Origin: an uncultured Flavobacteriales bacterium
GTDB taxonomy: Bacteria > Bacteroidota > Bacteroidia > Flavobacteriales_D > Sanyastnellaceae
Reading direction: 5' to 3'
Length of the DNA: 58,586 bases
NCBI GenBank assembly: GCA_905480095.1
Contig: CAJQPF010000004.1
Location: 1 to 58,586, forward strand
Below, in pieces: positions 35,774 through 43,861 of the stretch. The position numbers and the translations under genes were made by a program. Numbering within the stretch: the stretch's first letter is position 1; every line of letters begins with the position of its first letter. The notes beneath the pieces are model-generated. The model worked only from the letters and a program-made list of their open reading frames with translations. It was not told the DNA's origin and did no database searches.

Positions 35774-36494
35774 CGCGGAAAAGCTAAAGCTCGCAAAAAG
35801 TGTGAGTGAAGTACACTTACGGGTGCTAAGGTCTTCTGAAGACCTTGCCCTTTCACACAAGATGGTGGAAGGTCATAAGCGTGTTTTAAAAGCCTACGGC
35901 ATCAATAAAATATCGTCATTTAATTCTGATTGGATTGGTAGAGAAGATGTCATTCTCATCGCTGCAATGTCTGCGGATGGCGAGCGTGTGCTTGCAGGTA
36001 CGAGATTGCAGTCTGGCCCTGAACCTGAAGGTTTCCCGCTCTATAAAGCAGTAGGAGAGATGGATGAAAACATTTCGCCTTGGTTAAAGTCAATTATTCC
36101 AGAAGGAACCATTGAACTAAATGGCATGTGGAATTCAATTGAATTGGCTGGGATGGGATTGGGTGTTGAGTGGATGGTTCAGTCTGCGATGGCCTCTATG
36201 TCGATGTTGGATTTAAGAAATCTTCTTGCGCTAACATCACCTGTAACAAGGAAAATGAGAGACAGAATGGGTTGGCAAATTCATGATGAGTTTGGCGATG
36301 ACGGATATTTTAAATATCCTACTGAAAAATTGAGAGCAAGCATTGAGCATTTTATTTTCCCTGACGATATCCCCAAATCTGTCCCAGAGGTAAAGGTATT
36401 TATGGAAGGCATTTGGGAAGCTCCTATCGGACACGTGATGCATTTTGAAGGTCCCAAAGGAAAACTGAAGGTCATTTTTAACTTTTCGATATGA
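35748..36494 (+). CDS. GNAT/autoinducer-synthase-like acyltransferase-fold protein
   Basis: A 248-residue soluble protein I cannot name with certainty. Its core has the order seen in GNAT-fold N-acyl synthases: strands VILIAAMS and RVLAGTRLQ, an IELNGMWNS strand-turn followed by ELAGMGLGVEWMVQSAMASM helix, DLRNLLALTSPVTRKMRDRMGW, then C-terminal strands. This resembles acyl-homoserine-lactone or N-acyl amino acid synthases (LuxI/FeeM type) more than standard acetyltransferases. The ATG at 35748 lies inside the E1-like gene; the stop overlaps the kinase start by 4 bp, so the three are likely translated together. Confidence 0.55.
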   Translation: MSSSLSRTSAEKLKLAKSVSEVHLRVLRSSEDLALSHKMVEGHKRVLKAYGINKISSFNSDWIGREDVILIAAMSADGERVLAGTRLQSGPEPEGFPLYKAVGEMDENISPWLKSIIPEGTIELNGMWNSIELAGMGLGVEWMVQSAMASMSMLDLRNLLALTSPVTRKMRDRMGWQIHDEFGDDGYFKYPTEKLRASIEHFIFPDDIPKSVPEVKVFMEGIWEAPIGHVMHFEGPKGKLKVIFNFSI

Positions 36495-38635
36495 TCAATT
36501 GTAAAGCCATTTTTAGGCTTTCGTTTTTATTATTTGTTGTGTCGTGTTTTTCTTTTCAGCCTTCTTCTTTTGCTCAGAAATATCTCGGTTCTCGACTCGA
36601 GATTTTATCTACTACTTCGCATAATGTAGATGTACAATCTCCTGTTGATTTGCTTCATGAGACCTGGGTGAGGTCGGATTTGGATGTCCCAAACTTGGGG
36701 AATTCAAGCAATTGGGTGTGGGCACGGTTGGATTTGGATCCTGTCATAGATGCTGGGCTTAGTGTTGAAATTGCTTACGCAACGATTGATTCACTTCAAG
36801 TCTTTATGGTATGTGATGGTGTTGTGAAATCGAAGCGTTCTGCAGGCGCGACTGTTCCCAGATCTTTTCGAGAACAACAATTGGGGAATTACCCATCCTT
36901 TCCTATCCCTGTTGAGGACTGTGAGAAACTCACCTGCTATATACGTGCTTGGAGTGGAAAGCAGATTTTATTGCCTGTACGTGTAGAGGGTACGCGTAAA
37001 CTTTTGACCGATGGTCATTATCGGGATGTGTTTTTTGCAATCTATTTCGGCGTCGTAATTTCCCTGCTTATTTATAATCTATTTCTTTACTTCAGTGTAA
37101 AGGACAACAATTATTTACAGTATGTTTTATTTATTATTGCTGTAGGGGGAACACAACTTGTGCTCAATGGATATGATCGGGTTTTTGAACTGATTACCTC
37201 TCCTTGGTTAGCGCTTAGAATCACGCATATTTTCGGAATTTTAAGTGGTGTGTTTTCTATCCTTTTTGTGAGGAATTTTTTACACTTAAAGACCAAAGCA
37301 CCCCTCTATTATAAAATTTTTGGCTGGTTATATATCCCTTATGTTTTTGCTTTATTGCTTTTAGTTTCAGGCTATTTTAATGCATCATATGATATGATTA
37401 ATGTATCAGCTTTGTCGATTGTTTTGCTTGTCCCCGTCTCAATTAAAGTCTGGAGGAGTGGGGATGAGTCGGCAGCATATTTTTTAGTGGGTTGGTTGGT
37501 TTTTATTACAGCTGTTACTGTATTTGTATTGAAAGATTTCGGATTAATCCCCTACAATGAAGCCACGCTTTATGCGCTTCCCATAGGAAGTGCCATAGAA
37601 TTGGTGGTCCTATCCTTGGCCCTAGGCTCTCGGATTAATCAACTTAAGAAGGACAGGCAAAAGGCAAAAGAAAAGGAGCTAAATACATCTCTATTGAATG
37701 AAAAGATCCAGAGAGAACAAAATATCGAACTGGAAAGGAGTGTGACTGAGAGAACCTCTGAGCTTACTGAAATGAACGATTCATTGGCAGAAACACTGGA
37801 GGATCTTAAATCTGCCCAACAGCAGTTAATTCAATCTGAGAAATTGGCTTCATTAGGACAGTTAACGGCAGGTATAGCACATGAATTAAATAACCCGATC
37901 AATTTTGTGACCTCAAGTGCACAATCTCTTAAAAGAGATTTCGCTGATCTAAAAGAAGTCATCGAAACGGTATCGGTTCTTCAACCCATGAGTGACAAAC
38001 TGTCTGATGAGCTGAAGGTTGTAATTCAAAGAATGAAGGATTTAGATATTGCATTCACACTCAAGGAAATTGATGAGCTTTTGGCTGGGGTAGTAGATGG
38101 TGCAGAAAGAACTGCTGAAATTGTAAGCGGTTTAAGAATCTTTTCCAGAATGGATGGAAATCAATCATCTGAGGCAAACATCAATGAATTGTTAACCTCT
38201 ACGCTGATCATTTTGAGGAGTAACCTGAAGGACGAGGCAGATGTCTTAACAGAGTTCTCCGAAAACCTTCCCAATATCAACTGTCAGCCTGGAAAATTAA
38301 ATCAGGTTTTCATGAATATTATTACGAATGCGGCTCAAGCGACTATGGAAACGCAGCTTATTCGTTCTGAACGAGAAGTTAGAGTGCGAACACGATTGGT
38401 AAATGATTCGGGCAAACAGTTTATTCAAGTTGACATAACCGACAATGGTGTGGGGATGTCAGAACAAAAAATATCACAAATATTTAATCCCTTCTTCACA
38501 ACGAAAGGAGTGGGGCAAGGAACTGGACTTGGGCTTAGTATTGTTAAGGGGATTCTTGACGATCACGATGCTACAATAGAAATTACATCTGAAATAGATA
38601 AAGGCACGACCTTTCTTCTTAGCTTCCCACTATGA
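36491..38635 (+). CDS. 7TMR-DISM sensor histidine kinase
   Basis: A 714-residue membrane kinase. Signal peptide (residues 1-28), then an extracytoplasmic 7TMR-DISMED2-like beta domain (about 30-180) suited to ligand binding, then seven hydrophobic helices (about 183-390), a coiled coil (395-450), and a kinase core. His464 lies in LTAGIAHELNNP; the ATPase domain shows NQVFMNIITNAAQA, DNGVGMS and GTGLGLSIVKG. It is a non-hybrid kinase with its own receiver encoded next, overlapping by 4 bp (ATGA). The ligand is unknown; the upstream E1-like and GNAT-like genes are candidates for producing it. Confidence 0.92.
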   Translation: MINCKAIFRLSFLLFVVSCFSFQPSSFAQKYLGSRLEILSTTSHNVDVQSPVDLLHETWVRSDLDVPNLGNSSNWVWARLDLDPVIDAGLSVEIAYATIDSLQVFMVCDGVVKSKRSAGATVPRSFREQQLGNYPSFPIPVEDCEKLTCYIRAWSGKQILLPVRVEGTRKLLTDGHYRDVFFAIYFGVVISLLIYNLFLYFSVKDNNYLQYVLFIIAVGGTQLVLNGYDRVFELITSPWLALRITHIFGILSGVFSILFVRNFLHLKTKAPLYYKIFGWLYIPYVFALLLLVSGYFNASYDMINVSALSIVLLVPVSIKVWRSGDESAAYFLVGWLVFITAVTVFVLKDFGLIPYNEATLYALPIGSAIELVVLSLALGSRINQLKKDRQKAKEKELNTSLLNEKIQREQNIELERSVTERTSELTEMNDSLAETLEDLKSAQQQLIQSEKLASLGQLTAGIAHELNNPINFVTSSAQSLKRDFADLKEVIETVSVLQPMSDKLSDELKVVIQRMKDLDIAFTLKEIDELLAGVVDGAERTAEIVSGLRIFSRMDGNQSSEANINELLTSTLIILRSNLKDEADVLTEFSENLPNINCQPGKLNQVFMNIITNAAQATMETQLIRSEREVRVRTRLVNDSGKQFIQVDITDNGVGMSEQKISQIFNPFFTTKGVGQGTGLGLSIVKGILDDHDATIEITSEIDKGTTFLLSFPL

Positions 38636-39174
38636 TAAATGTTTTATATATCGATGATGAGGAGCATAATCTAACTTCATTCAGAGCTGCCTTTCGCAGG
38701 GATTTTCAAGTTTTTGTAACAACTGAACCTTCTGAGGCTGTAAGGATATTGGTAGAAAATCCCATTGAAGTTGTGATATCAGACCAAAAAATGCCCACGC
38801 TCAGTGGCGTAGAGTTTTTTGAACTTATTATGCCAGATCACCCCAATCCGGTGCGTATGCTATTGACGGGACATGCGGACATAGATGCTGTTATAGATGC
38901 GATTAACAAAGGCCAGATATACAAGTATATCAGCAAGCCATGGAATGAAGCTGAGTTAAAACGTCTTGTCGAAGAAGCGAGTGAATTGTACCAATTCAGA
39001 ACTGCCCAAGATATGCAGGCTTCAGATTATAGTAAGAGATTGTATTCTGCTCAAGATAAACTTGAGTCCTTGATTTCAGAAATTAAATCCTCTAGCGATT
39101 TAACCGAAGAGAGTAAGGCAAGCTATATCGAAACGATCAACGGCGCAATCTCGCTTCTCCAGGTGCCCACATAA
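38632..39174 (+). CDS. Response regulator with receiver domain and helical tail
   Basis: A 180-residue response regulator. The receiver has acidic residues in YIDDEEHN, phosphorylation site Asp51 in VVISDQKMP, the Thr of LLTGHAD and Lys in YKYISKPW. The remaining ~60 residues are helical and charged with no DNA-binding or enzymatic output domain, so it may act through protein contacts. Receivers of this QKMP/TGHAD type are often paired with 7TMR-DISM kinases. It is translationally coupled to the kinase. Confidence 0.9.
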   Translation: MINVLYIDDEEHNLTSFRAAFRRDFQVFVTTEPSEAVRILVENPIEVVISDQKMPTLSGVEFFELIMPDHPNPVRMLLTGHADIDAVIDAINKGQIYKYISKPWNEAELKRLVEEASELYQFRTAQDMQASDYSKRLYSAQDKLESLISEIKSSSDLTEESKASYIETINGAISLLQVPT

Positions 39175-39244
39175 ATCGTTTTTATGCTCAATCGAGTTCA
39201 ATTGTCTTTAAGCGTTGTATCTTGTGCGCAAGATTTCATATCCC

Positions 39245-39631
39245 ATGCATGTAATTCTAATCGATGACAGTGAAATTGACAATGCAGTCAATAAGAAATT
39301 GCTCAAATTAGCTCGGATATCCGACGATATTGAGGTCTTTACTTCGCCCCGTGCATCTCTCCAACACATTAAAGAGTTGGGGATTACTTGGACATCTCCG
39401 AGACTCATTTTACTTGATTTATCTATGCCAGATATTGATGGGATGGAATGGCTTAAAATATTCAGAGCGCTCCCCGATCAAGTTCAAAATAAATGTTTAA
39501 TTTATGTCCTCAGCGCATCCATTGATCGCCAACAACTTGCTCTCGTAGATGCTGACCCTTCTGTGATCGCATTGCTTGAAAAGCCACTGGATGTATATCT
39601 ACTCCAGCAACTCATCAAACAAGAAGCTTAG
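39245..39631 (+). CDS. Single-domain response regulator (receiver only)
   Basis: A 128-residue stand-alone receiver: VILIDDSEIDN, phosphorylation site Asp58 in ILLDLSMPDIDG, Ser/Ala of VLSASID and EKPLD with the conserved Lys. The ATG at 39245 gives a canonical receiver start and is preferred over TTG at 39215. It is 70 bp downstream of the first response regulator; an ATCTTG-TGCG-CAAGAT inverted repeat (39219-39234) lies in the gap, so it may be differently expressed. It could be a CheY-like diffusible phospho-acceptor for the same kinase. Confidence 0.9.
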   Translation: MHVILIDDSEIDNAVNKKLLKLARISDDIEVFTSPRASLQHIKELGITWTSPRLILLDLSMPDIDGMEWLKIFRALPDQVQNKCLIYVLSASIDRQQLALVDADPSVIALLEKPLDVYLLQQLIKQEA

Positions 39632-39647
39632 CAATTATAAATACGAT

Positions 39648-40733
39648 TTAGAGGTATTTAAAATCTTCCCCAGTTTTTATTTTCAGTAGGGTTTCATAAA
39701 TAAGTTTGATACACCCTTCAATGTCATCTTTGTGAACCATCTCTACTGTTGTATGCATATATCTCAGAGGCAGGGATATCAGTGCACTTGGTACACCACA
39801 ATTCGAATATGCAAATGCATCCGTGTCTGTTCCAGTAGACCTTGAGGCCGCCATTCTTTGGAAGTCAATCTTGTTGTCTTTTGCTGTGTCAATAATGCGT
39901 TTCAATAGATTGTTTTGAACTGCGGGCCCGTAGGTAACAGCGGGTCCTTTACCTGCTGTAATGTCTCCTTGCTCAATCTTGTTGACCATGGGCGTTTGGG
40001 TACAATGGCACACATCTGTAACAATAGCGACATCGGGTTTGATGCGTTCAGCGATCATTTGTGCGCCCCGTAACCCGATCTCTTCTTGAACTGAATTGGT
40101 GATATATAAACCAAATGGCAACGTTACTTTGTTCTCTTTCAGCATTCTCGCCACCTCTGCAATCATGAAGCCACCCGCTCTGTTATCTAACGCTCGGCCT
40201 ACATACCAATTCTTATTCAAAACCATAAACTTGTCGGGATAGGTCACCACACATCCCACATGAATCCCCATCTTCTCAACCTCTTTTGCGTCTTTTGCGC
40301 CCACATCTAAAAAGATGTTTTTCACTTTTGGCGATTCTTCTTTTGCAGCGGTTCTTGTGTGTATTGCTGGCCAACCAAACAATCCTGTGACAGGACCTTT
40401 GTCTGTATGGATGATGACGCGCTTTGATGGAGCGATTTGATGGTCACTTCCTCCGTTTCTTCGCAAATAAATGAAGCCCTTAGGTGTAATGTAGTGAACA
40501 AACCAACTGATTTCATCAGCATGCGCTTCTATCACCACTTTGTATTTTGCCTTTGGATTAATGACCCCTACAGCGGTGCCATACGTATCAACAAAATGTT
40601 CGTCGATATACGGTTTTAAATAATTAAGCCACATTTTTTGACCTTCAGCTTCAAATCCTGTCGGTGAAGGGTTATTCAAATAAGACTCCAGAAATGCCTC
40701 AGACTTCTTAGTGATGATTTTATTTTTTGCCAT
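39648..40733 (-). CDS. M42 family metallopeptidase (glutamyl/deblocking aminopeptidase type)
   Basis: A 361-residue cytosolic M42 aminopeptidase; members form dodecameric shells that trim peptides. Metal and catalytic residues are visible: VIEAHADE (His), ALDNRAGG (bridging Asp), VQEEIGLRG (general-base Glu and ligand Glu), VTDVCHCTQ (Asp) and RYMHTTVEM (His). Substrate preference cannot be read from the sequence. It lies downstream of the beta-oxidation operon but beyond that operon's terminator. Confidence 0.93.
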   Translation of the reverse strand: MAKNKIITKKSEAFLESYLNNPSPTGFEAEGQKMWLNYLKPYIDEHFVDTYGTAVGVINPKAKYKVVIEAHADEISWFVHYITPKGFIYLRRNGGSDHQIAPSKRVIIHTDKGPVTGLFGWPAIHTRTAAKEESPKVKNIFLDVGAKDAKEVEKMGIHVGCVVTYPDKFMVLNKNWYVGRALDNRAGGFMIAEVARMLKENKVTLPFGLYITNSVQEEIGLRGAQMIAERIKPDVAIVTDVCHCTQTPMVNKIEQGDITAGKGPAVTYGPAVQNNLLKRIIDTAKDNKIDFQRMAASRSTGTDTDAFAYSNCGVPSALISLPLRYMHTTVEMVHKDDIEGCIKLIYETLLKIKTGEDFKYL

Positions 40734-40813
40734 GTGGTAAAATTATCATGGATTTCCTCCTTTGGTGACTTTTTTTTGAAACCTTATGCAACGTCTTTTG
40801 TTCCTATTTAGAC

Positions 40814-40856
40814 AAAAAAAATCGGACTGCAAAATCGTTAAATCTTCCAGTCCGAT
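40814..40856 (-). terminator. Intrinsic terminator of the beta-oxidation operon
   Basis: Perfect 9-bp inverted repeat ATCGGACTG (40821-40829) and CAGTCCGAT (40848-40856) with an 18-nt loop, followed on the minus strand by seven T (complement of A 40814-40820). It lies just after the acyl-CoA dehydrogenase stop and before the M42 gene, so it ends the marR-fad transcript. Confidence 0.88.
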
Positions 40857-40876
40857 GAAATAAGATGGTTTAAACC

Positions 40877-42670
40877 TTAAAAGCAGTACTCATTTTTTGC
40901 GATACAAGCATCTGCAACGCGACGTCTCGCCTCTTTACAATTGAATGGGTCCACTTTCGTAAAGCGCTTCATGCCAAGCATCATCATTTTAAGTTCGTCT
41001 CCTTCTGCAAAACCGTTCAGTGCTTCCTTGCCTGCGATATTAATCTTATCTGCGACACCGTAAACATATGTTTGCATCATATCAAGTTGTACAGCTGCCG
41101 CATCGTCTCCTTTGGCTTGATGAAGTTTCTGAACTCTCAGCACCAATGACTCAGCAGTGTATGCCCAATTCATCATGTCTGCAATATTCATGAGGATTTC
41201 TTGCTCTTTTGCAAGCGTCATCATCAATTTCTGAGCAGCTGATCCTGCGACCATTAAAATTGATTTCTTAAAATTCTTGATATAGAGATGATGACGGTCG
41301 AAGATGTCAGTGGGTGGAGGTCCAAATTCTGGAATCCCGGTCAATTCATTCGCCACTTCCATCGCTGGCCCCATTAAATCCATCTCACCTTTCATCGCTT
41401 TTTTCAAAATCATGTCAACAGTCAGCATCCTGTTAATTTCATTTGTCCCCTCAAAAATTCTATTTATTCTCGCATCTCGATACGCTCTTTCAACTTGCGT
41501 TTCTGCACTGTACCCCATCCCACCAAAAATCTGAACAGCTTCATCTACAACGTAGTCAGCAACTTCTGAGCAGACAACCTTCATCATGGCACATTCAGGA
41601 GCGAATGAGGCGATGCCTTTCAGTGTAGCTTGTCCGTGCTCAACACCACTTGCCTCCAAAGCTTGAATAGCGTCATCGATGTTTTGTGTTGCACGATATA
41701 CGGCTGTCTCTGCGGCGAATGTTTGAATCGTCATCTCTCCAATTTTATGGCGAATTGCACCATATTTTGCAATGGATCTCCCGAATTGCTCTCTTTCGTT
41801 TGCATACCGTATGGAATAATCGATCCCTTCTTTACACGCGCCAATCACAACCCCACCGAGCTTTATTCGCCCAATGTTTAAGATGTTAACTGCAATTTTA
41901 AAGCCCTTACCTCTCTCGTAAAGCAAGTTATCTACGGGCACCTTCACGTCATTGAAAAACACTTGTCTTGTACTCGACCCCTTGATTCCCATCTTCTTTT
42001 CTTCGGGATTCATCGTGATGCCTTCGTATTCTTTTTCTATAATAAACGCCGTCAGATTTTCATCATCGTCAATCTTTGCGAATACAATAAAAATATCAGC
42101 GAACCCAGCGTTCGTAATCCACATTTTTTGACCGTTAAGGATATAATGTGCACCGTCTTCACTCAATGTCGCTTTTGATTTGGCACTATTTGCATCTGAA
42201 CCAGAACTGGGCTCAGTGAGGCAATAACACCCTTTCAATTTCCCACTCGCAAGCCCTGGGATATATTTCTGTTTTTGGGCTTCATTCCCATAATAAAGAA
42301 TCGGAAGTGTAGCAATTCCAGTATGTGCACTGAAACTTACGGCAAATGAATGGCCTCCACCAACGCCTTCCGTAATCACCATTGTGCTCTTAAAATCCAT
42401 GCCCAAACCACCCAACGATTCAGGTATTGAGCTACTCAGTAGTCCCAATTCCCCAGATTCCTCAAGAAGCTTAGGCATAAGACCTTCTTCTTGATTGTCA
42501 ATCGGGTCAAGATTGGGCACAACTCTGGAATTAATAAAATCTATTGCCGTCTGTTTCATCATTAGATGCTCCTCGGTCCAATCTTCGGGTGTAAAGATTT
42601 CATCGCAACTCACGTCGCGAATGATAAATTCTCCTCCAGTTATAGCTTTGTTTTCTTTTAAGTCACTCAT
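40877..42670 (-). CDS. Acyl-CoA dehydrogenase
   Basis: A 597-residue flavoprotein catalysing the first step of beta-oxidation. It has the FAD/substrate motif CYCLTEPSSGSDA, MWITNAGFADIFIVF, the C-terminal helical domain with FGGMGYS, and the catalytic-base region RIFEGTNEINRM. It is ~200 residues longer than typical medium-chain enzymes; the extra C-terminal helical region is like that of very-long-chain-type dehydrogenases. It is the last gene of the marR-fadB-thiolase-dehydrogenase operon, 6 bp after the thiolase gene. Confidence 0.95.
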   Translation of the reverse strand: MSDLKENKAITGGEFIIRDVSCDEIFTPEDWTEEHLMMKQTAIDFINSRVVPNLDPIDNQEEGLMPKLLEESGELGLLSSSIPESLGGLGMDFKSTMVITEGVGGGHSFAVSFSAHTGIATLPILYYGNEAQKQKYIPGLASGKLKGCYCLTEPSSGSDANSAKSKATLSEDGAHYILNGQKMWITNAGFADIFIVFAKIDDDENLTAFIIEKEYEGITMNPEEKKMGIKGSSTRQVFFNDVKVPVDNLLYERGKGFKIAVNILNIGRIKLGGVVIGACKEGIDYSIRYANEREQFGRSIAKYGAIRHKIGEMTIQTFAAETAVYRATQNIDDAIQALEASGVEHGQATLKGIASFAPECAMMKVVCSEVADYVVDEAVQIFGGMGYSAETQVERAYRDARINRIFEGTNEINRMLTVDMILKKAMKGEMDLMGPAMEVANELTGIPEFGPPPTDIFDRHHLYIKNFKKSILMVAGSAAQKLMMTLAKEQEILMNIADMMNWAYTAESLVLRVQKLHQAKGDDAAAVQLDMMQTYVYGVADKINIAGKEALNGFAEGDELKMMMLGMKRFTKVDPFNCKEARRRVADACIAKNEYCF

Positions 42671-42676
42671 GATAAT

Positions 42677-43855
42677 TTATTTAAGAAGTTCAAATACGCC
42701 AGCGGCTCCCTGACCGGTTCCGACACACATCGTTACAATTCCGTGTTTACCCTCTCTAAGCTTTAATTCATCTAACAGTTGAACGGTGAGTTTAGAACCG
42801 GTGCAACCGAGAGGATGCCCCAATGCAATCGCTCCTCCATTGACATTTACCTGAGCTGGATCAAGTCCCAATTCACGAGATACAGCAACACTTTGAGAAG
42901 CAAAAGCTTCATTTAATTCATACAAATCAATATCTCCAGACTTTAATCCTGCTCTCTCCAGTGCTTTGGGTACAGCATGAATGGGACCCATGCCCATCAC
43001 CCGAGGTTCAAGTCCGCTCACATGGTATGCCTTCAGTCTTGCGATAGGTTCTACATCTAACTCTTTAAGCATGCGCTCACTCACGACGAGAACGAATGCG
43101 GCACCGTCAGACGTTTGAGAACTGTTTCCTGCTGTGACTGATCCTCCCTGAGTAAATACAGCTCTAAGTTTTGCGAGCGCTTCGGGTGTAGTCCCTCTGC
43201 GAACGCCTTCGTCCGTATCTATGATTGTACTTCTGGTAGCGGGTCTTTCGTTCGTGTCTAAATATGTTTCGTCTACTGTGATCGGAGCAATGCCAGTTGC
43301 AAATCGACCTGCGTCAATCGCTGCTGCTGCCCGCATGTGGCTTTCCATAGCAAAAGCGTCTTGGTCTTCTCGACTGATGTTGTAATCATTCGCCACAGCT
43401 TCTGCAGTGAGCCCCATACCCCAATACCATTCTGGGTTGTTCTTGGCCACTTTTGCATTTGGCACCAATCTCCATCCTCCAAATGGAATCGGGGACATTG
43501 TCTCAATTCCACCTGCAATAATGCAGTCTGACATCCCCGCATGAATTTTTGCAGAAGCGATTGCGATCGATTCTAATCCAGAAGCGCAGTATCTGTTCAC
43601 AGTCATTCCAGGAACTTTCTCGGTATCCAGTCCCATAAGTGACACCATCCGACCGATATTCAGTCCTTGCTCAGCTTCTGGCGTTGCATTTCCAACAATA
43701 ACATCATCTATTCTCTCCTTGTCAAGTTGAGGGAAATCTGACATGAGTTTACGAATCACTTGTTCTCCGAGATCGTCTGGTCTCATAAAACGAAACACGC
43801 CTCTGCCTGATCTTCCTACAGGAGATCGATACCCTCCAATTATATATGCGTCCAT
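42677..43855 (-). CDS. Acetyl-CoA acyltransferase (3-ketoacyl-CoA thiolase)
   Basis: A 392-residue thiolase that cleaves 3-ketoacyl-CoA with CoA. The active-site Cys lies in NRYCASGLESIAIA, the His in GGAIALGHPLGCTGSK, and the second Cys in CVGTGQGAAG. It is the FadA partner of the multifunctional enzyme encoded 6 bp upstream, with which it probably forms the trifunctional complex. Confidence 0.95.
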   Translation of the reverse strand: MDAYIIGGYRSPVGRSGRGVFRFMRPDDLGEQVIRKLMSDFPQLDKERIDDVIVGNATPEAEQGLNIGRMVSLMGLDTEKVPGMTVNRYCASGLESIAIASAKIHAGMSDCIIAGGIETMSPIPFGGWRLVPNAKVAKNNPEWYWGMGLTAEAVANDYNISREDQDAFAMESHMRAAAAIDAGRFATGIAPITVDETYLDTNERPATRSTIIDTDEGVRRGTTPEALAKLRAVFTQGGSVTAGNSSQTSDGAAFVLVVSERMLKELDVEPIARLKAYHVSGLEPRVMGMGPIHAVPKALERAGLKSGDIDLYELNEAFASQSVAVSRELGLDPAQVNVNGGAIALGHPLGCTGSKLTVQLLDELKLREGKHGIVTMCVGTGQGAAGVFELLK

Positions 43856-43861
43856 GATATT

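Noticed and set aside
39219-39234. ATCTTG-TGCG-CAAGAT inverted repeat as a terminator
   Set aside because: The stem is short and not GC-rich, and no T run follows; a weak operator or chance is as likely.
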